This document shows, in pieces, positions 1 to 5,431 of a stretch of 5,431 bases of DNA. The notes beneath the pieces are model-generated. The model did not search any database, was not told the origin of the DNA, and was given only the letters and a program-made list of their open reading frames with translations. The position numbers and the translations under genes are program-made. The number at the start of each line of letters is the position of its first letter. The stretch's first letter is position 1. The stretch comes from Clostridia bacterium (GTDB taxonomy: Bacteria; Bacillota; Clostridia; Oscillospirales; CAG-272), in NCBI GenBank assembly GCA_900754175.1, contig CAAEBS010000182.1:1-5431 (forward strand). Direction: 5' to 3'.

Positions 1-418
1 AATGATAAGTGCTCACTATACCGTCTATCGCTTCGCCGGTTGCAATCGCAACTGCAATGATGAAAATGAACGTCAGGATCACAAGCGCATATACGACAAG
101 TGAAATGATCGAACAGATCATGCCCGCCACGCCTGCCGAGCCGTAGTATGTTCCGCCCGACGCCTTTTTGGCTTTTGCCGAATACACCAGAGATATGATC
201 GCCAGGACCGGCGACACCACAAACACTCCCAAGCACAAAAAAGTAAGTGCCAACGAGATAATGCCGAGGACCATCGAAGTTTGTCCGTACCGCCCCACCT
301 CTTCGGATTCCGGCGGCTGTTGCGGAGGCGGGTTATTTCCCTGCGGTGCCGAGCCTTGCGGTGAGGACTGATACGAGTAATAGCTGTTCTGATCAAAATT
401 ATTGTTCTGCTGATTCAT
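1..418 (-). CDS. DUF4190-like small membrane protein, partial (C-terminus off the left edge)
   Basis: The first 139 codons of a minus-strand gene are open from ATG at 418 to the left edge; the stop codon lies outside the window. A ribosome binding site (GGAGGAAG) sits just upstream of the ATG and fixes the start. Residues 1-45 form a soluble, low-complexity head rich in Gln, Asn, Pro and Ser. Residues about 47-80 are a hydrophobic double stretch (starting TSMVLGIISLAL, ending VLAIISLVYSAKAKK). A Gly-rich turn follows (about 88-99), then another hydrophobic segment at about 97-127. This order of a GIISL-type helix, a second helix ending in basic residues, a Gly-rich turn and another helix resembles the DUF4190 family from memory. 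It follows recR by 38 nt with no terminator between, so it is probably the last visible gene of the dnaX-recR unit. Function is unknown. The family match is by eye; another small multi-pass membrane family is possible. Confidence 0.78.
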   Translation of the reverse strand, partial: MNQQNNNFDQNSYYSYQSSPQGSAPQGNNPPPQQPPESEEVGRYGQTSMVLGIISLALTFLCLGVFVVSPVLAIISLVYSAKAKKASGGTYYGSAGVAGMICSIISLVVYALVILTFIFIIAVAIATGEAIDGIVSTYH

Positions 419-456
419 AACTACTTCCTCCGAAAAATTTTTTTGTAAATTCAGAA

Positions 457-1056
457 TCAAAGGTCGGTTCTGCCTTCCAGCGCTCTGCCGAGCGTAACCT
501 CATCGGCATATTCCAGATCGGCGCCCACCGGGATTCCGTAGGCAAGCCGGGTAACCTTAACGCCCAGCGGCTTGAGTGCCTTGGAAAGATACATCGCCGT
601 CACTTCTCCGTCCGGCGTTGGGTTGGTTGCGATAATAACCTCACGGATTCCGCCCTGCTCTACCCGGCTGAGCAACTCCCGGAAGCGAAGCTTATCCGGT
701 GTGATCCCGTTGACCGGCGAAATGGCGCCGTGCAGGACGTGATAAACGCCCGAAAAACCACGGACCTTTTCGATCGACATTACCGCCTTGACGTCCTCTA
801 CCACGCAAAGCAGACTGCGGTCCCGGGTCTCATCCGCACAGATGTAGCAGATATCCCGGTCGGTCAGGTTGCCGCATATGGGACATTCGTGTATTTTTTC
901 ACGGGCTTCCAGAATGGCGTCGGCAAATTCCCGTGCGGCGTCAGCGTCCAGGTCAAGCACCGAAAACGCCATCCGCATCGCCGACTTTCTGCCGACTCCC
1001 TGCAACCTGCCGAACTGTTCCGCCAGCTTCTGGAGCGACTCAATGTAATCGGTCAT
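457..1056 (-). CDS. recR: Recombination mediator protein RecR
   Basis: RecR acts in the RecFOR pathway. With RecO (and RecF) it helps load RecA onto SSB-covered single-stranded DNA at gaps, and it forms a ring-shaped clamp in the cytoplasm. The 199-residue length is typical. Domains in order: a helix-hairpin-helix at about 14-32 (FGRLQGVGRKSAMRMA), a four-cysteine zinc motif with C58, C61, C70 and C73 (CPIC...CYIC), and a Toprim domain from about 82 with the acidic residue E87 (VVED) and the ATNPTPDGE stretch at 143-151. The conserved C-terminal part contains LAYGIPVGADLEYADE and ends in GRTDL. The start ATG lies only 3 nt after the ybaB stop. No good Shine-Dalgarno sequence precedes it (the nearest is a weak GGAC), so translation probably depends on coupling to ybaB. 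The dnaX-ybaB-recR order is conserved in many bacteria, including B. subtilis. Confidence 0.97.
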   Translation of the reverse strand: MTDYIESLQKLAEQFGRLQGVGRKSAMRMAFSVLDLDADAAREFADAILEAREKIHECPICGNLTDRDICYICADETRDRSLLCVVEDVKAVMSIEKVRGFSGVYHVLHGAISPVNGITPDKLRFRELLSRVEQGGIREVIIATNPTPDGEVTAMYLSKALKPLGVKVTRLAYGIPVGADLEYADEVTLGRALEGRTDL

Positions 1057-1059
1057 GAC

Positions 1060-1407
1060 TCAGAAAAGTCCGGGCAGACCGGCGCTTCCGGTGATCTTTT
1101 CCATTTCTGCCGTATTGGTGTCCTCTACCCGCTTGATTGCCTCGTTCACAGCGGCAACCAGAATATCCGACAGCGTTTCGATATCGTCAGGGTCCACGAT
1201 CTCCGGCTTGATGTCGATCGACAGGATTTCTTTCTTGCCGTTGATCTTCACGCCGACCACGCCGCCGCCTGCGGAAATGTCATATTCCCGACCGTCAAGA
1301 TCCGCCTGGAGCGCCGCCATATCCTCCTGCATCTTCTGTGCCTGGCGAATCATCGCATTCATATTCTGCGGACCGCCGCCCATGCCCTTAGGTAAATTTG
1401 CTTTCAT
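1060..1407 (-). CDS. ybaB: YbaB/EbfC family nucleoid-associated protein
   Basis: A small DNA-binding protein of the YbaB/EbfC (YaaK) family. Members are dimers that bind DNA and associate with the nucleoid; a link to RecR-dependent repair is inferred in the literature from gene order and genetics. The protein has 115 residues, close to the family norm. A Gly/Met-rich start (GMGGGPQNMNAMIRQAQKMQ) leads into an N-terminal helix at about 15-37. The conserved beta-sheet core is at about 44-68 (SAGGGVVGVKINGKKEI, LSIDI), and the C-terminal helix at about 74-104 contains IETLSDILVAAVNEAIKRV. The ATG at 1407 is preceded by an AGAAAGGAAA ribosome binding site at good spacing. It lies 40 nt after the dnaX stop and 3 nt before recR, so it sits firmly inside the operon. 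In B. subtilis the matching gene is named yaaK. Confidence 0.96.
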   Translation of the reverse strand: MKANLPKGMGGGPQNMNAMIRQAQKMQEDMAALQADLDGREYDISAGGGVVGVKINGKKEILSIDIKPEIVDPDDIETLSDILVAAVNEAIKRVEDTNTAEMEKITGSAGLPGLF

Positions 1408-1447
1408 GTTTTATTTCCTTTCTGTTGCACAAATATATATTCCGTAA

Positions 1448-3043
1448 TTATACAGACAAATCGTCAAGCTCGGAGAGCGGTTCTTCCGCTCCGCTGAGGA
1501 TTCCGAACTCGATCTCGCTCTCCCGGATCTCCCGCCCGAGCGCCAGGCAAAACGCCGCCCGGATGCTGTCGCATGAGGAAGAACGCTCCACCATGGACTT
1601 TGCAAAATCGTTGGGAAACCGGATGTAGATTCTGCCGTTACCGTCGGTAAAGGCTCTTGCCATTTTGATAAAAGCAAGCACTGCCGCATCCCCTGCCGCC
1701 GCCTTTTCCGCAATTTCGTTCCAGCCTCGCAGGACCCGAAGCTCCGATTCGGTCTTTTTCGCCGGTGAAGCGGATCTTTCTTTTCCGTCGGAACCTTCCG
1801 GCTTTCCGACGTCCGCCTCCCGCTTTTTCTCTATTTTTTCAGCCGTCACCTCTGCCGCAGGTCTGGATTCCGGCGCTATGCCACGGAATCCACCCCCTGC
1901 CGCCACGACGTTTTCCAGCTTGGAGAGCCGGGTCAGGATAGCGTCCGTGCCGGGATCCAGCGACAGATCGCACATTTTGATCAGCGTCATCTCCGCCACG
2001 GTCCGCTTGGCGGCACCCGCTTTCTGCATAGCGTACAGGGCGTCATCCAGCAACCGGCAGTGATAAAGCAGAGTTTCCTTGGAGAACAGCTGGCTCACCT
2101 TGGTCAGCCGTGCCATTTCGTTTTCGGTAAGGTCCAGATATTTTTCGGCGGCGGTCGTGGTCTTTACCACCAGGATATCCCGGTAAAAGGAAATCAGCTC
2201 CTGCCAGAACACCGCAAGGTCACGGGAAGAGCGGACCACCTCGTCCACCGTGGCGAAAATAGCGTCAAAATTGCCGGCGGCAATCGCACGGACGGTATTT
2301 TCGGTGCTTTCCCTGCCACCAGAGCCGAGCGTTTCGTTGACAAGCTCCACCGTAATCGGCTTGCGTGTCCCCGCACAAAGCTCCAAAAGGCTGATAGCAT
2401 CCCGCATACCGCCCTGCGCCATTTTGGCAATGACCCGAAGTGCCTCCGGATCGGCTTCTATCTTTTCCTCTCCGGCAATGTATTTCAGCCGCTCCACAAG
2501 GACCGGCGTGGCAATGCGGCGGAAATCAAAACGCTGGCAACGGGAAATAATGGTGGCGGGAAGCTTGTGAAGCTCGGTCGTCGCCAGAATGAACACAACG
2601 TGCGCCGGCGGCTCCTCCAGTGTTTTCAGCAGAGCGTTGAAAGCGCTTCCGCTGAGCATATGGACCTCGTCCACGATATAGACCCGGCATTTCAGGGCGG
2701 ACGGCATATACACCACCTCGTCCCGGATATCCCGGATGTTGTCCACGCCGTTGTTGGAGGCGGCGTCCATTTCCAGCACGTCGGTTGCGGTGCCTGCGTC
2801 GATCGACCGGCAAGCCTCGCACCGGTTGCACGGACTGCCGTTTACGGGCGATTCGCAGTTGACCGCCTTGGCAAGGATCTTGGCACAGGTGGTCTTTCCG
2901 GTCCCCCGGGAGCCGCAGAAAAGATAGGCGTGGGAAAATTTGTCGTTTTCGGTCTCATATTTGAGAATGGAGGTAATGTGCTCCTGCCCGCAAACGTCGT
3001 CAAAGGTCTGCGGACGCCATTTTCTGTACAGCGCCTGATACAT
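1448..3043 (-). CDS. dnaX: DNA polymerase III subunit gamma/tau (clamp loader ATPase)
   Basis: DnaX is the motor subunit of the clamp loader, which opens and loads the beta sliding clamp at primer ends; its C-terminal part ties the loader to the replicative polymerase and helicase. The 531 residues are within the Gram-positive range. Visible motifs: the N-terminal YQALYRKWRPQTF signature, Walker A at 44-52 (GSRGTGKTT), a zinc module with C63, C72, C75 and C78, Walker B at about 121-128 with D125-E126, sensor 1 at T155-T156, the SRC arginine finger (R168) and sensor 2 in GGMRDAISLLE (R214). The oligomerisation domain spans about 225-360. A charged linker at about 385-435 leads to a smaller C-terminal domain at about 437-531 (LRGWNEIAEKA, IYIRFPNDFAKSM). 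The ATG at 3043 follows GGAGGG at an 8-nt gap. The gene begins 43 nt after the SRP RNA and has no clear promoter of its own. The linker holds an A6 run discussed in the findings. Confidence 0.98.
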   Translation of the reverse strand: MYQALYRKWRPQTFDDVCGQEHITSILKYETENDKFSHAYLFCGSRGTGKTTCAKILAKAVNCESPVNGSPCNRCEACRSIDAGTATDVLEMDAASNNGVDNIRDIRDEVVYMPSALKCRVYIVDEVHMLSGSAFNALLKTLEEPPAHVVFILATTELHKLPATIISRCQRFDFRRIATPVLVERLKYIAGEEKIEADPEALRVIAKMAQGGMRDAISLLELCAGTRKPITVELVNETLGSGGRESTENTVRAIAAGNFDAIFATVDEVVRSSRDLAVFWQELISFYRDILVVKTTTAAEKYLDLTENEMARLTKVSQLFSKETLLYHCRLLDDALYAMQKAGAAKRTVAEMTLIKMCDLSLDPGTDAILTRLSKLENVVAAGGGFRGIAPESRPAAEVTAEKIEKKREADVGKPEGSDGKERSASPAKKTESELRVLRGWNEIAEKAAAGDAAVLAFIKMARAFTDGNGRIYIRFPNDFAKSMVERSSSCDSIRAAFCLALGREIRESEIEFGILSGAEEPLSELDDLSV

Positions 3044-3086
3044 CGTAAATCCCTCCGTTTTTTCCGATAAACAAAAGCAGTCTGCA

Positions 3087-3369
3087 AAATAAGACCATAC
3101 ACCTCAGAATCGAATCTCGCATTTATGCGATCTCCGTACCCCCTGCTCGGAGCAGGCGCCCTCACGGCACATCGGGGGCACTGCTTAATGCTGCTTGGTT
3201 CCCCACCTGACATGGTTCACAGTTCCCAATTGCGCAAGACCAGCTCTTCAACGCAGGAGATACGGCTCAAGACCATATTTGTTTGACCCTCAAACGAGGA
3301 ATACACCCCTGCTGTAGCGGATTTCAGGTGCAGGGCTCCGCTAATTCCCCGGCTTGTATGGCCTTATTT
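3087..3369 (-). ncRNA. ffs: Signal recognition particle RNA, large (Bacillus-type)
   Basis: This is the RNA core of the SRP, which with Ffh brings ribosomes making membrane and secreted proteins to FtsY at the membrane. The strand-specific S-domain signature is clear: GUGAACCAUGUCAGGU (3220-3205), a GGAA tetraloop (3202-3199), then AAGCAGCAUUAAGCAG (3196-3181). The 5' part carries an Alu-like domain with AGCGGA (3342-3337), CCCUGC (3335-3330), UCCGCU (3321-3316) and GCAGGG (3312-3307), in the same order as in B. subtilis scRNA. The two ends form a 15-bp closing helix (helix 1), pairing 3369-3355 with 3087-3101 with a single G-U pair; this was used to set the boundaries. The size of about 283 nt matches the long Gram-positive type. 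The mature ends could differ by several nucleotides. In B. subtilis this gene (scr) is also found upstream of dnaX. Confidence 0.95.
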
Positions 3370-3416
3370 CACAGCCTGCCGCTGTGCTTTTTACCTGCGG
3401 ATAGCAGATATCGGCT
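3370..3416 (-). other. 5' leader of the SRP RNA precursor, with hairpins
   Basis: This is the stretch between the predicted transcription start (about 3416) and the closing helix of the SRP RNA. A hairpin with a 6-bp stem (CACAGC/GCUGUG, 3386-3381 with 3375-3370) and a 5-nt loop lies directly against the predicted mature 5' end. A second, weaker one pairs 3407-3404 with 3398-3395 (CUGC/GCAG). B. subtilis scRNA is made as a longer precursor and trimmed by RNase III, so this leader is probably removed. That is inference; only the base pairing is seen. Confidence 0.5.
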
Positions 3417-3422
3417 TTTAAT

Positions 3423-3451
3423 AGTATAACAGATTTCCCGTATTTTTTCAA
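3423..3451 (-). promoter_or_regulatory. Sigma-A promoter for SRP RNA-dnaX-ybaB-recR
   Basis: On the minus strand there is a -35 box TTGAAA (3451-3446), a 17-nt spacer and a -10 box TATACT (3428-3423). This is near-consensus for the housekeeping sigma factor. The predicted start is near 3416. Upstream of the -35, beyond a C5 run, the strand is rich in A-tracts (3458-3480), which could act as an UP element, as expected for a strong stable-RNA promoter. It is the only good promoter seen ahead of dnaX and the genes that follow. Confidence 0.88.
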
Positions 3452-3584
3452 GGGGGTTTTCAAATTTTCTTTATTTTCTTTTCGGATTTTCCCGTAAAAT
3501 TCCGCCTCTTTTCTCCCCGCCCTTTCTTCGTTTTCGGAAAATCGAAAAAATTGTCAGATTTTTCTTGAATTTTTTGTTATCCCC
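3452..3584. other. Divergent intergenic spacer, AT-rich and pyrimidine-biased on the plus strand
   Basis: The spacer between the two outward-facing promoters contains no plausible gene. It is dominated by T- and C-runs on the plus strand, especially 3468-3535, with A/T tracts upstream of both -35 boxes. A local hairpin can form from TTTTCG (3531-3536) and CGAAAA (3543-3548). A longer inverted repeat pairs the TTTTCGGATTTTCC block beginning at 3479 with GGAAAATCGAAAA ending near 3548, with one bulged G. Whether any regulator binds here cannot be told. Confidence 0.45.
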
Positions 3585-3613
3585 TTGAAAAATTCTTCCT
3601 TTTAGGTTATACT
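3585..3613 (+). promoter_or_regulatory. Sigma-A promoter for gpmI
   Basis: The -35 box TTGAAA (3585-3590), a 17-nt spacer and the -10 box TATACT (3608-3613) give a near-consensus housekeeping promoter. The predicted start is near 3620, giving a 5' leader of about 32 nt. The same hexamers, spacing and flanking bases (CCCC before the -35, TTATACTAT at the -10) occur in the divergent SRP RNA promoter. Confidence 0.9.
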
Positions 3614-3638
3614 ATAAAGGATTGAAATATCAACTACT

Positions 3639-3644
3639 GGAGGT
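3639..3644 (+). promoter_or_regulatory. Ribosome binding site that sets the gpmI start
   Basis: GGAGGT lies 7 nt upstream of the ATG at 3652. It rules out the in-frame TTG at 3622, which would add ten residues, has no ribosome binding site and falls almost at the predicted transcription start. Confidence 0.93.
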
Positions 3645-3651
3645 CAGAAAA

Positions 3652-5310
3652 ATGGTAGAACCTTTGAAAAAGCTTTCCGGATTTGACGGCATTAAGGGTC
3701 CGGTGCTTACAATCGTAATGGACGGCGTGGGACTGGCTCCCGCATCGGTCGCAAATGCCGTGACAAGCGCCTACACGCCTACGCTGGATATGCTGATGGA
3801 AAAATATCCTATGGTCAAGCTGAAAGCGCACGGAACCGCCGTGGGTCTTCCCTCGGACGATGACATGGGCAACTCCGAGGTCGGTCACAACGCTCTCGGC
3901 GCCGGTCAGGTATTTGCGCAGGGCGCAAAGCTCGTTTCGCAGTCAATCGAAAGCGGCAAGATGTTTGCGTCCGACACCTGGCGTGACATCGTTTCCAACG
4001 TAAAGACATCGGGCGGCACGCTCCACTTTATCGGTCTGTTTTCCGACGGAAACGTACACTCGCACATCGACCACCTCAAGGCGATGATCGTCAAAGCCAA
4101 GGAAGAGGGTGTTTCCCGTGTCCGCATCCACGCTCTGATCGACGGACGTGACGTGGGAGAGACCAGTGCACTGGACTACATTCTTCCTTTTGAAGAGTTT
4201 CTGAACGGTCTGCGTGACGACCGCTTTGATATCTGTATCGCATCCGGCGGCGGACGCATGAAGATCACCATGGACCGCTATGAAGCGGACTGGTCGATGG
4301 TGGAGCGTGGCTGGCAGACGCACGTGCTTGGCGAAGGCAGACAGTTTGCAAGCGCCGAGGAGGCTGTGGTCACCTACCGCAACGAATACAAGGTGATCGA
4401 CCAGGATCTTCCGCCTTTCGTGATTGCGAAGGACGGCGTGCCGGTGGGAACGATTGAAGACGGCGACAGCGTGATCTTCTACAATTTCCGGGGCGACCGC
4501 TCGATCGAAATTTCCAAGGCGTTTGATGCACCCGAGGGCGAGTTTGACAAGTTTGACCGCAAGCGTGTGCCGAAGGTGGTATATGCCGGTATGCTGGAAT
4601 ACGACGGCGACCTGCACATTCCGCACCGCTATCTGGTTTCTCCGCCTGAAATCACCAACACCATGAGCGAATATCTGGTCAGCACCGGTATTTCTCAGCT
4701 TGCTATTTCCGAGACGCAGAAATTCGGTCACGTCACCTACTTCTGGAACGGCAACCGCTCCGGAAAATTCTCTGAGGAGCTGGAGACCTATATCGAAATT
4801 CCCTCCGACGTGGTGCCTTTCGAGCAGAGACCGTGGATGAAGTGTGCCGAGATCACCGACAAGCTGATCGAATGTATCGAATCCGGAAAATACCGTTACC
4901 TGCGGGTCAACTTCCCCAACGGCGACATGGTGGGTCACACCGGTTCCCTGCTTGCAACCCGTTGCTCGATGGAAGCGCTTGATATCCAGCTTGCACGCAT
5001 CATCGCCGCCGTGGACAAGGCAGGCGGCGTGGCGCTGATTACGGCAGACCACGGCAATGCGGACGAAATGTATGAGATCGACAAAAAGACCGGCAAGCCC
5101 AAAACGGACAAAGAGGGTCACTACAAGGCAAAAACCAGCCACACCCTGAATCCGGTTCCCTGCATCCTCTACAACAACGTGTGCGACAAGATCACGCTTA
5201 AAGAGGACAAAGGCACGTTCGGTCTTTCGGATGTCGCCGCCACCATGGTAAACCTGATGGGTTACGAGGCGCCCTCCATGTGGAATGAAAGCCTGCTGAA
5301 GATAGATTGA
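3652..5310 (+). CDS. gpmI: 2,3-bisphosphoglycerate-independent phosphoglycerate mutase (long, plant-like form)
   Basis: GpmI interconverts 3- and 2-phosphoglycerate in glycolysis and gluconeogenesis in the cytoplasm, using two divalent metals (usually Mn2+) and a phosphoserine intermediate. Numbered from the ATG at 3652, the 552-residue protein has all expected active-site elements: D24 (MDGVG), the nucleophile S75 (MGNSEVGH), H136 (VHSH), D164-R166-D167 (DGRD), R202 and D208-R209 (MDRY), R280 and R283 (NFRGDR), K357 (TQKFGH), D425 and H429 (NGDMVGHTG), D466-H467 (TADHGN) and H497 (TSHTLNPVP). The two metal sites are thus D24/S75/D466/H467 and D425/H429/H497. Most bacterial iPGMs are about 510 residues. 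The extra length and motifs such as FWNGNRSG and the insert before TSHTL recall plant iPGM. It appears monocistronic, divergent from dnaX, with a palindrome after its stop. Confidence 0.98.
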   Translation: MVEPLKKLSGFDGIKGPVLTIVMDGVGLAPASVANAVTSAYTPTLDMLMEKYPMVKLKAHGTAVGLPSDDDMGNSEVGHNALGAGQVFAQGAKLVSQSIESGKMFASDTWRDIVSNVKTSGGTLHFIGLFSDGNVHSHIDHLKAMIVKAKEEGVSRVRIHALIDGRDVGETSALDYILPFEEFLNGLRDDRFDICIASGGGRMKITMDRYEADWSMVERGWQTHVLGEGRQFASAEEAVVTYRNEYKVIDQDLPPFVIAKDGVPVGTIEDGDSVIFYNFRGDRSIEISKAFDAPEGEFDKFDRKRVPKVVYAGMLEYDGDLHIPHRYLVSPPEITNTMSEYLVSTGISQLAISETQKFGHVTYFWNGNRSGKFSEELETYIEIPSDVVPFEQRPWMKCAEITDKLIECIESGKYRYLRVNFPNGDMVGHTGSLLATRCSMEALDIQLARIIAAVDKAGGVALITADHGNADEMYEIDKKTGKPKTDKEGHYKAKTSHTLNPVPCILYNNVCDKITLKEDKGTFGLSDVAATMVNLMGYEAPSMWNESLLKID

Positions 5311-5320
5311 GTGAGAGATC

Positions 5321-5352
5321 GGGGGAAACTTTTCTGGAGAAAAGTTTCCCCC
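5321..5352 (+). terminator. Perfect 14-bp inverted repeat after gpmI; possible terminator or dispersed repeat
   Basis: Left arm 5321-5334 (GGGGGAAACTTTTC) is exactly complementary to right arm 5339-5352, with a 4-nt loop (TGGA). It starts 10 nt after the gpmI stop, where a terminator is expected. No U-run follows (the next bases are GTGCCCCTTT), so it is not a textbook intrinsic terminator on either strand. It may instead stabilise the mRNA 3' end or be a copy of an interspersed palindromic element. Confidence 0.5.
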
Positions 5353-5431
5353 GTGCCCCTTTCAAAAGACTTTTGGGCAAGGGTTAGGATATAATGCTGA
5401 CCCGGGGTTTTACCGTTGCGGGGGTGTGGTG
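5353..5431. other. Non-coding tail at the right edge
   Basis: No gene is recognisable in the last 79 nt. A small second stem can form from CAAAA (5363-5367) and TTTTG (5371-5375), flanked by CC and GG that may extend it. Its sequence (CTTTCAAAAGACTTTTGGG) shares the CTTTT/AAAAG theme of the palindrome just before it. A TATAAT at 5390-5395 has no matching -35 box. Confidence 0.4.

Noticed and set aside
1750..1835. AAAAAG motifs in dnaX (GAG AAA AAG and GCG AAA AAG) as E. coli-type -1 frameshift sites
   Set aside because: The base before AAA AAG is G, so the A AAA AAG slippery heptamer is not formed, and the -1 frame has no nearby stop to make a gamma-like product.
2060..3070. A long open frame on the plus strand opposite dnaX
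   Set aside because: It lies antisense to the DnaX ATPase domain, has no ribosome binding site or family features, and is explained by codon bias on the other strand.
3071..3087. A small stem (GCA/TGC, 3077-3085) followed on the minus strand by TTTTGTTT, looking like a terminator after the SRP RNA
   Set aside because: The stem has only 3 bp and a 3-nt loop, and the T-run is interrupted. It is too weak to call a terminator.
3087..3369. A riboswitch or T-box leader upstream of dnaX
   Set aside because: The structured region is fully explained by SRP RNA: the tetraloop, S-domain signature, Alu-domain segments and closing helix are all present.
3622..3651. An upstream TTG start for gpmI, adding ten residues
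   Set aside because: It has no ribosome binding site and lies at the predicted transcription start, whereas the ATG at 3652 has GGAGGT at ideal spacing and begins where family homology begins.
3943..5142. A long open frame on the minus strand inside gpmI
   Set aside because: It is the antisense of a strongly conserved enzyme, shows no recognisable domain, and has His/Val-rich composition typical of shadow frames.
5390..5395. TATAAT as a promoter for a gene beyond the right edge
   Set aside because: No -35-like hexamer lies 16-18 nt upstream (the bases there are AGACTT or similar), and there is no extended -10.

Overview
The window looks like chromosomal core DNA of a low-G+C-phylum Gram-positive bacterium (Bacillota, most likely class Clostridia), but with fairly GC-rich coding sequence. 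The main clues are a long, Bacillus-type signal recognition particle (SRP) RNA with an Alu domain directly upstream of dnaX, the gene order SRP RNA - dnaX - ybaB - recR seen in Bacillus subtilis and relatives, strong GGAGG ribosome binding sites and sigma-A promoters. Genus and species cannot be read from the sequence.

Layout. A divergent promoter region at about 3423-3613 splits the window. To the left, on the minus strand, one probable transcription unit starts at a sigma-A promoter (3423-3451). It runs through a roughly 47-nt leader, the SRP RNA (3087-3369), dnaX (3043-1448), ybaB/ebfC (1407-1060), recR (1056-457) and the first 139 codons of a small membrane protein with a DUF4190-like domain (418 to the left edge). 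Gene gaps are 43, 40, 3 and 38 nt, and no intrinsic terminator is visible in any of them. To the right, on the plus strand, a second sigma-A promoter (3585-3613) drives a single gene, gpmI (3652-5310). A perfect 14-bp inverted repeat follows it, then about 80 nt with no recognisable gene.

Function. The left unit joins protein targeting (SRP RNA, which guides ribosomes making membrane proteins), chromosome replication (DnaX, the clamp-loader tau/gamma subunit) and recombinational repair (YbaB nucleoid-associated protein and RecR, partner of RecO/RecF). The last gene is a membrane protein of unknown role. The right unit is glycolytic: cofactor-independent, manganese-dependent phosphoglycerate mutase, here of the long form that resembles the plant enzyme.

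Nothing here shows a new defence or mobile system. The points most worth a second look are the apparently uninterrupted SRP RNA-dnaX transcription unit with its processed-looking leader, the near-matched pair of divergent promoters, the plant-type iPGM, the palindrome after gpmI, the swapped base pairs under the SRP tetraloop, and a possible slippage site in dnaX.
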